A program made the translations under genes and the position numbers. From Porphyromonas sp. (GTDB lineage Bacteria > Bacteroidota > Bacteroidia > Bacteroidales > Porphyromonadaceae): 64,000 bases of DNA. Location of the stretch: NCBI RefSeq assembly GCF_030529325.1, contig NZ_JAUMXC010000004.1, forward strand, positions 1 through 64,000. The letters run 5' to 3'. This document shows, piece after piece, positions 35,152-44,642 of the stretch. Under the pieces are notes generated by a model. The model was not told where the DNA came from, ran no database searches, and worked only from the letters and a program-made list of their open reading frames with translations. Positions within the stretch are counted from its first letter, which is position 1. Each line of letters opens with the position of its first letter.

Positions 35152-36672
35152 ATGAAACAAAAGGTAAATATACTACTCAAGGGGCACGTGTTGCTGCTGG
35201 TGCTACTAGGCGGATTCCTTTCCGCTTGCAACTTTTACGACAAGCATGATCCCGTGGCTCCACTCAATGAAGAACTACCAAAAGCAACCATCACCATTGC
35301 TGAAGTAAAAGCGATGTACAAAGAAGGTGGAAACTTCATCACCGGAGATAAGCCACTCATCATCCGAGGACAGGTTATTTCGTCTGACAGATACGGCAAT
35401 TTATACAACGAACTGTATGTACAAGACGAGACCGGAGGAATAAAACTATCACTTAGTTCGTCAGCCCTCCATGGCTCATACCCTCTCGGTTCTGAAGTTG
35501 CGATGACTATCAACGGACTGAAGCTGGGCAAAGCCGCAAATAATCTCTCAATAGGAGTAGATAGTAATCGTGTCACAAAGAGAGGAGACAAGTATGAGAA
35601 TGATCGTATCCCATTACCGATAGTACACAACGTATTGAAGTGTGATGGCGTAAGTAAAGCTTTAGTTGCAAAAACAGTGACAATCAAGGAAATCGATGAA
35701 AGCCTGAACGGATCACTTGTGAAGATTAAGGATGTACAGTTTGTGTCACCTGATGAGACTTGGGCGACCCCCACAAAAGACAACAAAAGTGGCGAGAGTA
35801 GAGACTTGCAAGACAAGAGTGGCAATACAATCATCGTTCGCAATAGCGACTATTCGACATTTGCAGGCACAAAACTCCCGAATGGCAGTGGCGAAATAGT
35901 AGCAATAGTCACCTATTTTCTCAAGACAAAACAGCTTGTCGTATCTTCCCCTGAAGATGCAAAATTCACAAATCCTCGCTTTGAGGTTGGCGGAGGAGAT
36001 GGTCCTGCCCCCAAAGTGACATCTACTGTATCTGCGATCAAAGCTCTTTACACCAACGCACCTGTAGAGCTCCCAGCAAAAACAGTCTTCGAGGCAACCG
36101 TCATTTCTTCGGACAAAGACGGTAACTTCTACCGTGACTTGTATCTGCAAGACAGTGAAGAACAAGGCATAAGTATAAAGATCAACAGAAAAAACATCTT
36201 CCAAACTTATCCAATCGGTACAAAACTGATCATAGATGTATCCGGACTCACCTTAGGTCGAGACAATAACAGACTCTCAATAGGAACAAAGGGTTCCGGC
36301 AACTACCAAACAGCATTCGTTGACTGGGATGCATTTATCAAAATAGCCTTCAAAAATGGCACTGAAAGTGTCCAAGCCAAGGTCGTAACAATCCCTGAGA
36401 TCACACAATCCATGTGGTGTACTTTCATAGAAATAAAGGGCCTTACAGCTGTCAATGGTGGCAAAAAGAAATGGGTCGAAGAAGGCAAAGACACCAACAG
36501 CACTTTCAAAGATGAAGCAGGCAATGAGATCATCATCCGTTGCAACAAATTTGTCCCTTACAAGGACAAGCTTCTCCCTACAGGAAAGGTCAACATCAAG
36601 GGGGTGCTTTCAGGATTTAACACGACCAATCAGATATTCCTCAACACAATCGAGGATGTCGAAGAACAATAA
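35152..36672 (+). CDS. Lipoprotein with two DUF5689 domains
   Basis: A 506-residue lipoprotein; LGGFLSAC provides the lipobox (Cys25). Two homologous halves are visible. Residues about 45-275 contain TIAEVKAMYKEG, IIRGQVISSDRYGNLYNELYVQDETGG, and SYPLGSEVAMTINGLKLGK. Residues about 285-505 contain TVSAIKALYTNA, FEATVISSDKDGNFYRDLYLQDSEEQG, and TYPIGTKLIIDVSGLTLGR. This is a tandem duplication of the DUF5689/OB-like module. It sits between a TonB receptor and a BACON lipoprotein, all on one strand with 38-nt gaps, so likely a surface partner of the receptor. Ligand unknown. Confidence 0.82.
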   Translation: MKQKVNILLKGHVLLLVLLGGFLSACNFYDKHDPVAPLNEELPKATITIAEVKAMYKEGGNFITGDKPLIIRGQVISSDRYGNLYNELYVQDETGGIKLSLSSSALHGSYPLGSEVAMTINGLKLGKAANNLSIGVDSNRVTKRGDKYENDRIPLPIVHNVLKCDGVSKALVAKTVTIKEIDESLNGSLVKIKDVQFVSPDETWATPTKDNKSGESRDLQDKSGNTIIVRNSDYSTFAGTKLPNGSGEIVAIVTYFLKTKQLVVSSPEDAKFTNPRFEVGGGDGPAPKVTSTVSAIKALYTNAPVELPAKTVFEATVISSDKDGNFYRDLYLQDSEEQGISIKINRKNIFQTYPIGTKLIIDVSGLTLGRDNNRLSIGTKGSGNYQTAFVDWDAFIKIAFKNGTESVQAKVVTIPEITQSMWCTFIEIKGLTAVNGGKKKWVEEGKDTNSTFKDEAGNEIIIRCNKFVPYKDKLLPTGKVNIKGVLSGFNTTNQIFLNTIEDVEEQ

Positions 36673-36710
36673 AAACAGAATGTTGAACACTAACTAAAAC
36701 ATTTACCAAT

Positions 36711-37631
36711 ATGAAACTATCAACAAAATTATTCGCTTTAGCAACACTACTTATCGGACTTTCGATAGTATCTACGTCATGCTCCAAAGATAATCCAGAG
36801 CCTCCGGTGACTCCAAAGCTCGACATCACAGATAAAACCATCTCCATAGCTGCAGAAGGTGAAGAGAAAAGTGCGGTTTTTGAAACCAATGTAGATTGGA
36901 CAGCTTCTGTGCCAACAGATGCAAAGTGGCTTTCTATTACTCCAACAAGTGGCACTTCAGGTAAGATTACTCTCAAAGTAACAGCAATGAAGAACGAAGG
37001 AGCAGAACGCACTGCAGAAATCACAATCATGGCAGGTACAAAATCAGATAAGATAACTGTAACCCAGGCTGCAAAGGCTGTAGCAGAGAAAGAACTTCTT
37101 TTCCTGGGCTCTGACTTCGAAGATGAGGCTGCATTCAAGGGCGCATTGAATAACTATGGCCTAACAAATGCTACTATCGCTGACGGTGGTAAAAATGGCA
37201 AGGGCCTTAAAGTACAGCTTGAGAACCTTGAAAAGAACTCTTATATGTTCACGGCGACATTCCCCAAGGGCAAGAGCCTTGAAGGCAAAAAGAGCATTGA
37301 ATTCTACATCAAGGGAAATTCAGCAAAGTCTTTCTCAATCCAGGTATTTAGAAAGGACGGCAAGTATGACGCATTCAACGTAGGCACTATCACCAACGAT
37401 AAGACTGAAGTAATAATCAAGCCTACGACAAAGGCAAATAACACTACCGGAAGTGCTCAAAATGATTACAAAGGTACCATTGATACCGGTAACAAATGGG
37501 TGAAAGTAACTTTAGACCTCACTCCGATTTTGAGCAATGTCGGTACTACTGAAGGCAAAGATTTCTTCACGTTCAAGTTGGGCAACAAGTCTAAGTATGA
37601 CATAATGATCGACGAAATCACTCTACAATAA
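36711..37631 (+). CDS. BACON-domain lipoprotein with C-terminal jelly-roll-like domain
   Basis: A 306-residue lipoprotein; IVSTSC gives the lipobox (Cys24). A BACON-type Ig-like domain runs about 36-122 (FETNVDWTASVPTDAKWLSITPTSGTSG, ending KITVTQAA). The C-terminal 180 residues (FLGSDFEDEAAF, GKNGKGLKVQL, WVKVTLDLTPIL, YDIMIDEITL) look like a carbohydrate-binding-module jelly roll. BACON domains are known from surface glycan or mucin binding proteins. Last gene of the TonB-DUF5689-BACON set and followed by a hairpin. Surface ligand binding is an inference. Confidence 0.82.
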   Translation: MKLSTKLFALATLLIGLSIVSTSCSKDNPEPPVTPKLDITDKTISIAAEGEEKSAVFETNVDWTASVPTDAKWLSITPTSGTSGKITLKVTAMKNEGAERTAEITIMAGTKSDKITVTQAAKAVAEKELLFLGSDFEDEAAFKGALNNYGLTNATIADGGKNGKGLKVQLENLEKNSYMFTATFPKGKSLEGKKSIEFYIKGNSAKSFSIQVFRKDGKYDAFNVGTITNDKTEVIIKPTTKANNTTGSAQNDYKGTIDTGNKWVKVTLDLTPILSNVGTTEGKDFFTFKLGNKSKYDIMIDEITLQ

Positions 37632-38049
37632 AGACTAAAGTTATTTGACAGACTAACATGGAGAGTAGAGAAATGTGTCATCATATTTCTCTACTCTCTG
37701 CTCTTTACCCATCCTGCCGAAGACGACAGTCGAGTATGCAACAAGTATCGCCTGTAGCAAAATCAATAGGGCATACCCCTGAACTCATAGAATATAGCTA
37801 AAACTCGTGTAAGCACTTGGCCTAGAACTCAAATGACGCAACTAAAAGAATACTCAACCTGTAAAGCTTAATATAAACCTCCGAAAAATATTTCGACAGG
37901 GAATAAGACCCTAAAAAAGGGAAATATCAGATAAAAAGTGAACTACAAAAGGTTGACATCTCATTTTTTCTTGAAAGAAATCAAACAAAATGCTGATTTA
38001 GATGTTTTTACATCGTAGTTTATATTCTTTTCAAGATTATTATCCAAAA
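37632..38049. other. Intergenic region before glycogen phosphorylase
   Basis: About 420 nt. The left part has the hairpin at 37661-37698. The rest is AT-rich with no module element and no clear promoter. It includes 16 in-frame codons upstream of my chosen start for the phosphorylase. Confidence 0.45.
37661..37698 (+). terminator. Hairpin after BACON lipoprotein gene
   Basis: Stem GAGAGTAGAGAAAT (37661-37674) with its perfect complement at 37685-37698, loop 10 nt. The following T-tract is weak (TGCTCTTTA), so this may be a 3' stabilising stem rather than a strong terminator. Confidence 0.6.
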
Positions 38050-40644
38050 ATGATACAATCAAAACGAACCAACGAGCCCTTATGGCACGATGTATATACC
38101 TACTCCAGTCTTCCGGAGTCATTGTCACAACTCGAGGAAATTGCCCATAACCTTTGGTGGGTATGGGACAGTGATGCCAGGAGCCTATTTCACGGTCTCA
38201 ATGAAGAAGTCTGGGAAGAAACAAACGGCAACCCCGTAAAAGTGCTGAGAGCTCTCACACAGAAGAAACTGAAAGAGATTGAGGCGGATGATTCTTTCAA
38301 AGCAAAGATTGCCAGAGTCTATGCCAGATTTAAGGCATATATGGAAGGACCATACCGCACAGATGCTCCATCTGTTGCATACTTCAGTATGGAGTATGGT
38401 CTCACCAACATCTTAAAGATATACTCCGGAGGTCTTGGTGTGCTCGCCGGAGACTTTATGAAAGAAGCAAGTGACTCCAATGTCGACATGGTAGGCGTGG
38501 GTTTCCTATACCGCTATGGATACTTTGACCAAGTCATTGCCAATGACGGTCATCAGATGGCCGAGTACAAGGCACAACGCTTCAATGAGTTGCCCATAAC
38601 ACAAGTAAAAACTTCAGAGGGCAAACCCTTGATGATAGCTGTACCCTATCCTGAACGTACTGTATATGCCAATGTATGGCAAGTTGCGATCGGTCGCGTG
38701 ACCCTCTACCTCTTGGATACAGACGTGGCGGACAACTCCGAATGGGATCGATCCATCACGCACCAACTTTATGGAGGGGACTGGGAAAACCGCATGAAAC
38801 AAGAATATCTGCTCGGGATAGGCGGTATCCTCATGCTTGAGCAGTTGGGGATCAAAAAAGACATTTATCACTGTAACGAAGGGCATGCTGCATTCATCAA
38901 CGTTCAGCGTTTGGCACATCTGATAGAAAAAGAAGGACTGAACTTCAACGAAGCTCTCGAAGTTGTAAGAGCCTCCTCCCTATATACCGTGCACACTCCG
39001 GTTCCTGCGGGACATGACTACTTCGATGAAGCATTATTTGGCAAGTACATGAACGGCTTCCACAATAAGCTGGGTATCACTTGGCAAGAGTTTGTCGACA
39101 TGGGGAGAGAAAATCCCGGAAGTAACGAGAAGTTCTCAATGAGCGTCTTTGCACTCAACACATGCCAAGCAGCCAATGGAGTAAGTCTGCTTCACGGCGC
39201 AGTGTCCCAAAAGATGTTTGCTCCCGTATGGAAAGGCTTCTTCCCCGAAGAACTTCATGTTGGTTATGTGACCAATGGGGTCCACCTACCCACATGGATG
39301 GCATCAGTATGGAAACCCTTTGTACAAAAACATATTTCTGAAGACATCATCCACTTGCAAGACAAGGAAGAAGTATGGAATAAGATTCAGGAAATCCCGG
39401 ATCATGAACTTTGGGAAATGCGTAAATTGATGAAACAAAGATTCATCGACTATGTCAAGACCACCTATTCACGCCACCCGGTAAATAGTAAGGGAGAACC
39501 ATCCAGCACAATGGCAGTGATAGACAAGATCAATCCGGAGGCTTTGCTGATAGGTTTTGGACGTCGCTTTGCCACATACAAGAGAGCCCATCTACTCTTT
39601 ACCGATCTGGATAGATTGGCAGAGATTGTCAACAACGAAAAGTTTCCTGTCCAGTTTATCTTCACCGGGAAAGCTCACCCTGCCGATGGCGGAGGGCAAG
39701 GTCTCATCAAACACATCGTTGAGATATCCAAACGTCCTGAGTTTGAGGACAAGATCCTTTTCTTGGAAAACTACGATATACGTCTTGCTCAGCGCCTCAT
39801 TGCAGGTGTTGACGTGTGGATGAATACTCCTACCCGACCACTTGAGGCCTCAGGGACCTCCGGCGAAAAAGCCCTCATGAACGGGGTGCTGAATCTATCA
39901 GTCCTTGACGGATGGTGGTACGAGGGTTATAGAGAAGGTGCCGGGTGGGCTCTTACGGACAAGCGTACCTATACCAACCAGCACTTCCAAGATCAACTTG
40001 ATGCTGAGACAATCTATGATCTTCTCGAAGATGAGATCGTCCCGCTCTACTACGAGAGACCAGAAGATTCAGAGTTTTCACCCGGATGGGTAAAGACGAT
40101 CAAAAACTCGATGAACTTCATCCTCCCTCACTATACAATGAGACGGATGATGAATGATTACATCGAGAGGTTTTATCGCCCACTCAAAGAGAGGAGTGCC
40201 CGCCTCAATGCCAATAATCATAACCTCGTCCGAGATATTGTAAAATGGAAAGAGGCAGTTTCAGCGAACTGGCATATGATTCAGGTCTTGGACACCCAAA
40301 TATTCACTCAAGACGGAGATACCACCACCTTTATAATTGGCGAACTTGCCAAGATATCCCTGACCCTCGACAAGCACCTATTGTCATGTGATCTGGATGT
40401 CGAACTTGTCGTTGCAGAGGAAGTCGAGGATAAGAGCCTCAGGCTCCAAAATGTACTACCATTCCAACTCATCAGTCACGAAGGCTCGAGAGTTGTCTAT
40501 GAGTTGGAGAGAGTCGTTGACATCCCCGGCTATCAAAAAGTTGCCATAAGGATTACACCTCGATATGGCATGCTCCCTCACAAGATGGACTTTGCTTATG
40601 TCACCTGGGTACCCCTACCCTGTGTGCGCAAAGCTCACTCATAA
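38050..40644 (+). CDS. Alpha-glucan (glycogen) phosphorylase, TIGR02094 type
   Basis: About 864 residues from the Met at 38050 (MIQSKRTNE); the longer form adds 16 unlikely residues. GT35 family phosphorylase releasing glucose 1-phosphate from alpha-1,4-glucan in the cytoplasm. Features are YFSMEYGLTNILKIYSGGLGVLAGD near residue 110, HCNEGHAAF, VTNGVHLPTW, and the pyridoxal phosphate site ASGTSGEKALMNG with Lys607. The short TIGR02094 form lacks the N-terminal regulatory part of classical phosphorylases. The usual GTSGMK is GTSGEK here. No glycosyltransferase is fused to it, unlike many Bacteroidetes homologues. It is monocistronic with a strong terminator; product would feed phosphoglucomutase (5727). 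Confidence 0.9.
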   Translation: MIQSKRTNEPLWHDVYTYSSLPESLSQLEEIAHNLWWVWDSDARSLFHGLNEEVWEETNGNPVKVLRALTQKKLKEIEADDSFKAKIARVYARFKAYMEGPYRTDAPSVAYFSMEYGLTNILKIYSGGLGVLAGDFMKEASDSNVDMVGVGFLYRYGYFDQVIANDGHQMAEYKAQRFNELPITQVKTSEGKPLMIAVPYPERTVYANVWQVAIGRVTLYLLDTDVADNSEWDRSITHQLYGGDWENRMKQEYLLGIGGILMLEQLGIKKDIYHCNEGHAAFINVQRLAHLIEKEGLNFNEALEVVRASSLYTVHTPVPAGHDYFDEALFGKYMNGFHNKLGITWQEFVDMGRENPGSNEKFSMSVFALNTCQAANGVSLLHGAVSQKMFAPVWKGFFPEELHVGYVTNGVHLPTWMASVWKPFVQKHISEDIIHLQDKEEVWNKIQEIPDHELWEMRKLMKQRFIDYVKTTYSRHPVNSKGEPSSTMAVIDKINPEALLIGFGRRFATYKRAHLLFTDLDRLAEIVNNEKFPVQFIFTGKAHPADGGGQGLIKHIVEISKRPEFEDKILFLENYDIRLAQRLIAGVDVWMNTPTRPLEASGTSGEKALMNGVLNLSVLDGWWYEGYREGAGWALTDKRTYTNQHFQDQLDAETIYDLLEDEIVPLYYERPEDSEFSPGWVKTIKNSMNFILPHYTMRRMMNDYIERFYRPLKERSARLNANNHNLVRDIVKWKEAVSANWHMIQVLDTQIFTQDGDTTTFIIGELAKISLTLDKHLLSCDLDVELVVAEEVEDKSLRLQNVLPFQLISHEGSRVVYELERVVDIPGYQKVAIRITPRYGMLPHKMDFAYVTWVPLPCVRKAHS

Positions 40645-40665
40645 AAAAAGAACCTATACCAAGAT

Positions 40666-40707
40666 AATCCCCCTTCTGCTAGTATCCTTTGCAGAAGGGG
40701 GATTTTT
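40666..40707 (+). terminator. Terminator of glycogen phosphorylase gene
   Basis: Perfect 14-bp stem, 40666-40679 with 40691-40704, then TTTT. It lies about 20 nt past the stop codon. Confidence 0.9.
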
Positions 40708-40864
40708 CGTACACACCTCTGATCGGTTGACTTTATCAGGACTTGACAACGAAAAAAAATCAAAGTGATTGGGTTCTGACACTGATCTTCCTCTCCGGCA
40801 AAGGCACTATGCCACGATATCAATTAAGAGTGTCAGACAAAGAAAGAAAAGATGTACATCTCTC

Positions 40865-40910
40865 CAAATCGATGTGCCTACCTTGAGAAATGAAGGTAAA
40901 GATCTTTTTC
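40865..40910 (-). repeat. 22-nt module element, reverse orientation
   Basis: One clear module on the minus strand (complement of 40865-40886, core CAAGGTAGGCACATCGATTT) preceded by a diverged inverted arm (40889-40910, GAAGGTAAAGATC). A short, partly decayed copy. Confidence 0.7.
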
Positions 40911-41109
40911 AAACCACTTCACTTACTCTACCTTCAGAGGAAATACAATATGCTGTTTACATCAAACTCACTAAAAAAACGATACCCGCATCCAACGAAC
41001 TAATAAATCTCCCCTTTTCTATCTACTTAGATTCGGGAGACAGGAATAAAAAAATATGTAAACATAATCAATATTCGCCTTGCAAATTTTAAAATTATGA
41101 AAATAAATG

Positions 41110-41117
41110 TATATTTG
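41110..41117 (+). promoter_or_regulatory. -7 box of the cas operon
   Basis: TATATTTG, a full match to TAnnTTTG, 34 nt before the cas6 start. No TTG stands 19-21 nt upstream (only T-rich sequence), so the -33 element is weak or absent. Confidence 0.5.
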
Positions 41118-41151
41118 CATATACTGACAATAATGAAGAAAATTCCATAAT

Positions 41152-41859
41152 ATGAGAATACATACAAGGATTGAAACCAACAAAAGAACCGCAATCACCT
41201 TCGATCATCAGCCTGCTCTTGTAGGAGTCATACATAAGTGGCTTGGAGAAAACAAACTACACGGAGAGACTTCTCTTTTCTCTTTTTCTCCTATACGAGG
41301 AGGGCGTTTCGACAAAGATCAGGGAGGACTCATATTTGAGGGACAAGCCTTTCTCTCCATCGCAGCTCATGACCCTTCGATACTTTTGAGACTGATCAAA
41401 GGAATACAAGAAAGCCCGGACTTGTCTATAGACACTCCAAACGGTTGGCAAAGCAACCCTTTTGACGGGTTCAGAGCCGTGGATGTTGTCATCGAAGAAG
41501 ATCCCGAAGATTTGACTCAACAGGAGCAGTTTTCGCTATACAGCCCTATTTTTCTCAAAAAACAGTTGCCTGATGGGTCATTCAAACACATACTGTATGA
41601 TCATCCGGAAGCAGGCGAGCTGATGACGACTCTACTACGCCGTAAAATGGAAATCGCAGGATTGTCGGACCCTACCCTTGATGTGAGGTTCGATCTCTCC
41701 TACCCTACCCCTAAATCTTGTCTGATCTCATACAAAAAGGTAAAAAACAGAGCGAGCCTGTGTCCGGTTCTGATCAGGGGGAGTCATGAGAGCAAAGTTT
41801 TTGCTCGAAATGTAGGACTGGGGCACTCCACAGGTATAGGCTTTGGAACACTCAAATAA
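41152..41859 (+). CDS. cas6: CRISPR-associated endoribonuclease Cas6
   Basis: A 235-residue RAMP protein that cuts pre-crRNA within each repeat and usually stays on the crRNA 3' hairpin. The N-terminus MRIHTRIETNKRTAITFDHQPALVGVIHKWL has the RRM-like start with a possible general-base His (H21 or H28). The Gly-rich loop typical of Cas6 ends the protein (GHSTGIGFGTLK, 224-235). First gene of the cas operon, 9 nt before cas5. Since no array lies in this window, its substrate would have to be encoded elsewhere in the genome. Confidence 0.92.
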   Translation: MRIHTRIETNKRTAITFDHQPALVGVIHKWLGENKLHGETSLFSFSPIRGGRFDKDQGGLIFEGQAFLSIAAHDPSILLRLIKGIQESPDLSIDTPNGWQSNPFDGFRAVDVVIEEDPEDLTQQEQFSLYSPIFLKKQLPDGSFKHILYDHPEAGELMTTLLRRKMEIAGLSDPTLDVRFDLSYPTPKSCLISYKKVKNRASLCPVLIRGSHESKVFARNVGLGHSTGIGFGTLK

Positions 41860-41868
41860 TCGATAGCC

Positions 41869-42447
41869 ATGGAATATTTTGTCGTAAAGTACACAGGCCC
41901 TTTCGGCTTCATCAAGCCATGGTCGGCGGTGAGAGACGGTGAGACTTACTCTCAGCAGTTTCTTTCTCCATCCATTGTCGAGGGCATGGAGAAAAAACTG
42001 TTCCCCGAGCTCTTGTCCCAAAAAGGAATATACAAGATCGCACGCCACAAACTCTCTTACAACGGCATAAGTGTACAACAGGAAAAGACACAGACTCAGG
42101 GATACAAACCTCTGAATAGAGGAAAAAGCTACATAAGAGAGAACTCCATCATAAAACGTGGGGTGATGCTTGAACCTAAGTTGCTGCTGGCTTTCACTGC
42201 CGAAGAAGATGCTCTCGTGGCATCTCGCCAACATCTGTGTCTGTGTCGCAATGAAGATGTCGTACTTCCGGATCCTAAGATTATAAGGATGACAGAGAAG
42301 GAGTTTGATGACCTGGTGGGCTTTGAGCTACGATTTGAAAGCAATAAATCAGACTCTTTCATGGTCGGGCTCAATAGATTTGATGACTATGCCCCCATGT
42401 ACGGACGCATCGAAATAGGTGGAGAGGCAGTCTTGTCTACAGAATGA
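41869..42447 (+). CDS. cas5: Cascade subunit Cas5
   Basis: A 192-residue protein recognised by its N-terminal RAMP strand MEYFVVKYTGPFGFIKPWSAVRDGETYSQQFLSPS and its place between cas6 and cas3. Cas5 binds the 5' handle of crRNA and caps the Cas7 backbone. It is short for Cas5, and its stop overlaps the cas3 start by 4 nt. The divergence and size fit the Porphyromonas-type I-B systems, perhaps those TIGRFAMs named subtype PGING (Cas5p); that needs an HMM search. Alternative: another RAMP with an accessory role. Confidence 0.75.
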   Translation: MEYFVVKYTGPFGFIKPWSAVRDGETYSQQFLSPSIVEGMEKKLFPELLSQKGIYKIARHKLSYNGISVQQEKTQTQGYKPLNRGKSYIRENSIIKRGVMLEPKLLLAFTAEEDALVASRQHLCLCRNEDVVLPDPKIIRMTEKEFDDLVGFELRFESNKSDSFMVGLNRFDDYAPMYGRIEIGGEAVLSTE

Positions 42448-44612
42448 ACGAGTACAACCACATATTGGCAAAGAGCGAAGGAACTCCGCTCGTCCGACAT
42501 CTGCAGGATGTAGCTATGACAGCAGAAGTCATAGCCGGTCATCTCGGGATGAATACCGACCTTGCACGGAAAGGCGCTCACCTTCATGATATAGGGAAGG
42601 TATCCCCATTGTTTCAAAAAAGGCTGAAGGAGCAGGACATAATGCCGTTATTCACATTTAGGCATGAGATAGCATCACTGTTCTTTTTGTCCCTTGTTCC
42701 CCAAAAAGAGGATCGAAAGATCCTTATAGAGATGATCGTAGCTCACCACAAATCCGTGTATCAGGATTCGGGAGAAAAGGGACTACTGGACTTGTATGGT
42801 AAAGATCCGAAATGCTTTGACCGTCATGTACAAGGATTTGAGGAATGGAGCAAAAATGCTCTGGGAATACTTACTGAGCTTGGCTGGGAAACACATCCCA
42901 TAAGTATAGAGGAGGCAAGGCAAAGTTTTGAAGAAGCTGTGGATTACTGTTCGCCTCTGCCACCAGACTGCTCAGAATGGAAAGGCCTACTGATGGCTGC
43001 CGATCACTTGGCATCCGGGATGGAGGAGTATACAGAAGATGCGTTGTCCAAACTTTTCATCACACCGGACCTCTCACACTACAGTAGCAGAAAGAGTGAT
43101 CTCTATCCTCTCTCCATGCTCTCGACCGATGATCCACGGCTACATACGATCGTAACGGCACCCACAGGGGCAGGCAAGACAGACTTCTTGCTCCGTCGAT
43201 GCAGGGGACGAGTCTTTTACACTCTACCCTTTCAAGCATCAATCAATGCAATGTATGACCGACTAAAGCAAGATTTGAGCTCCACCGATGCTCAGATATA
43301 CCTCTTGCACGCAGCTTCGGTACTAAAAGTTGCAGAGGAAACAAAGAAGAGAAAACTATTTGGAGCAAAAGGCCCACGGATAGAGATATACGAGCAATTC
43401 CTGCCCCGACATATCGGAGCTTCGATCAAGGTCCTCACTCCACATCAAATGGCAGCAGTGGCATTCGGGCTGAAAGGATATGAAGCCATAGCTCTTGACC
43501 TTAAGGGTTGTGATGTTATTTTGGATGAAATCCACACCTATAGTGGTGTTACGCTGGGTATGGTCACCAAGATAGTAGAGATCCTTATTGTATTGGGCTG
43601 TCGTGTACATATCGGTACAGCCACAATGCCAAGTATCTTGTACCGGAGGATTTTGGATCTCCTTGGAGGAACGGAAAATGTGTACGAAGTAAAACTATCA
43701 GAAGAGAAATTGATGTCTTTTGATCGCCACATCATACATAAAGTGCCCTCCATCGAAACAACAGACAAGGAGGTAGGAGAAGCCATAGCTCGTGGAGAAA
43801 AGATACTCTTTGTCTGTAATCAAGTCAAACGGGCCCAAGCTCTATATAAATCTCTATCGGAAAAGTATCCAAGTGTACCAAAGATGCTTATCCATAGTCG
43901 CTTCAAACGTAAAGATCGAGCGCGATTGGAATGCGACCTGAAAGAGATTTATAACCAAAGTAAAGAGGCTTGCATAGTAGTCTCTACTCAAGTAGTCGAA
44001 GTCAGCCTCGATATCAGCTTTGATATGATGGTTACCGAGTGTGCACCTATAGATGCGCTGATACAGCGCTTTGGTCGTATCAACCGCAAGAGAACAAAAG
44101 AAGGGATAGGTCACTATCGCCCGATCTTTGTGATCGCCCCACCGGACTCTGAGAGCGATGCCAAACCGTATACGCGAGAAACTTTGCAAAGGACTTTTGA
44201 AGCCTTACCCGACAACGAGATTTTACACGAGGTAGATATACAAAGCCTCCTGGATAGAGTATATACAGAGATTCCGAATGTCGACGTCTCCCTGCATTCG
44301 GCATACCATGGTGGACAATGGGCGCTCAAGTCTCTTACACACGTTGCAAAATCTACCCTCCTGAGCTTACTTGACATCAATGCAGCTTGTGGAGTGACAG
44401 AGAGTGACGAAGATGCTTATGCACAAGGCTCTTATATCACGAGGACAGAGATGGAGATCCCTACATCGGCATCTATATGCTACAAACGTCTGAAGCCATT
44501 AGAGGTAGGACACAGGCCTTTCGTAATCCCTGACAAAGCATATAGCGTGGAGCTCGGGATCCTCGAAGAGTATAACTCTCCGGAGTACTACAACACTTTT
44601 GATTTTCTATAG
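42444..44612 (+). CDS. cas3: Cas3 helicase-nuclease (HD fused to DExH helicase)
   Basis: A 722-residue protein that degrades target DNA after recruitment by Cascade. The N-terminal HD nuclease domain (about 1-215) has HLHDIGK with His48-Asp49, plus MIVAHHKSV (His101/102) and AADHLASG (Asp187). The superfamily 2 helicase follows with Walker A APTGAGKT (239-246), DEIH (361-364), the GTATMPS motif III (391-397) and QRFGRINR motif VI (541-548). All key residues are intact, so it looks functional. Start codon overlaps the cas5 stop (ATGA). HD and helicase in one chain is usual for type I-B. Confidence 0.95.
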   Translation: MNEYNHILAKSEGTPLVRHLQDVAMTAEVIAGHLGMNTDLARKGAHLHDIGKVSPLFQKRLKEQDIMPLFTFRHEIASLFFLSLVPQKEDRKILIEMIVAHHKSVYQDSGEKGLLDLYGKDPKCFDRHVQGFEEWSKNALGILTELGWETHPISIEEARQSFEEAVDYCSPLPPDCSEWKGLLMAADHLASGMEEYTEDALSKLFITPDLSHYSSRKSDLYPLSMLSTDDPRLHTIVTAPTGAGKTDFLLRRCRGRVFYTLPFQASINAMYDRLKQDLSSTDAQIYLLHAASVLKVAEETKKRKLFGAKGPRIEIYEQFLPRHIGASIKVLTPHQMAAVAFGLKGYEAIALDLKGCDVILDEIHTYSGVTLGMVTKIVEILIVLGCRVHIGTATMPSILYRRILDLLGGTENVYEVKLSEEKLMSFDRHIIHKVPSIETTDKEVGEAIARGEKILFVCNQVKRAQALYKSLSEKYPSVPKMLIHSRFKRKDRARLECDLKEIYNQSKEACIVVSTQVVEVSLDISFDMMVTECAPIDALIQRFGRINRKRTKEGIGHYRPIFVIAPPDSESDAKPYTRETLQRTFEALPDNEILHEVDIQSLLDRVYTEIPNVDVSLHSAYHGGQWALKSLTHVAKSTLLSLLDINAACGVTESDEDAYAQGSYITRTEMEIPTSASICYKRLKPLEVGHRPFVIPDKAYSVELGILEEYNSPEYYNTFDFL

Positions 44613-44642
44613 CCTACTACAATGTACAAATGAGCAAGTGAT

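Larger units (their letters stand above)
40645..41151. other. Intergenic region upstream of the cas operon
   Basis: About 500 nt with the phosphorylase terminator (40666-40707), one 22-nt module element in reverse orientation (40865-40910), and the cas6 promoter region. A 107-codon plus ORF (40769-41092) crosses the module element and has no supporting features. No CRISPR repeats are present. Confidence 0.6.

Noticed and set aside
35235-35843. 202-codon minus ORF
   Set aside because: Antisense shadow of the DUF5689 lipoprotein gene, Ser- and Leu-rich without motifs.
40769-41092. 107-codon plus ORF upstream of cas6
   Set aside because: It crosses a decayed module element and AT-rich DNA, with no conserved features; an unsupported candidate for a new CRISPR accessory gene.
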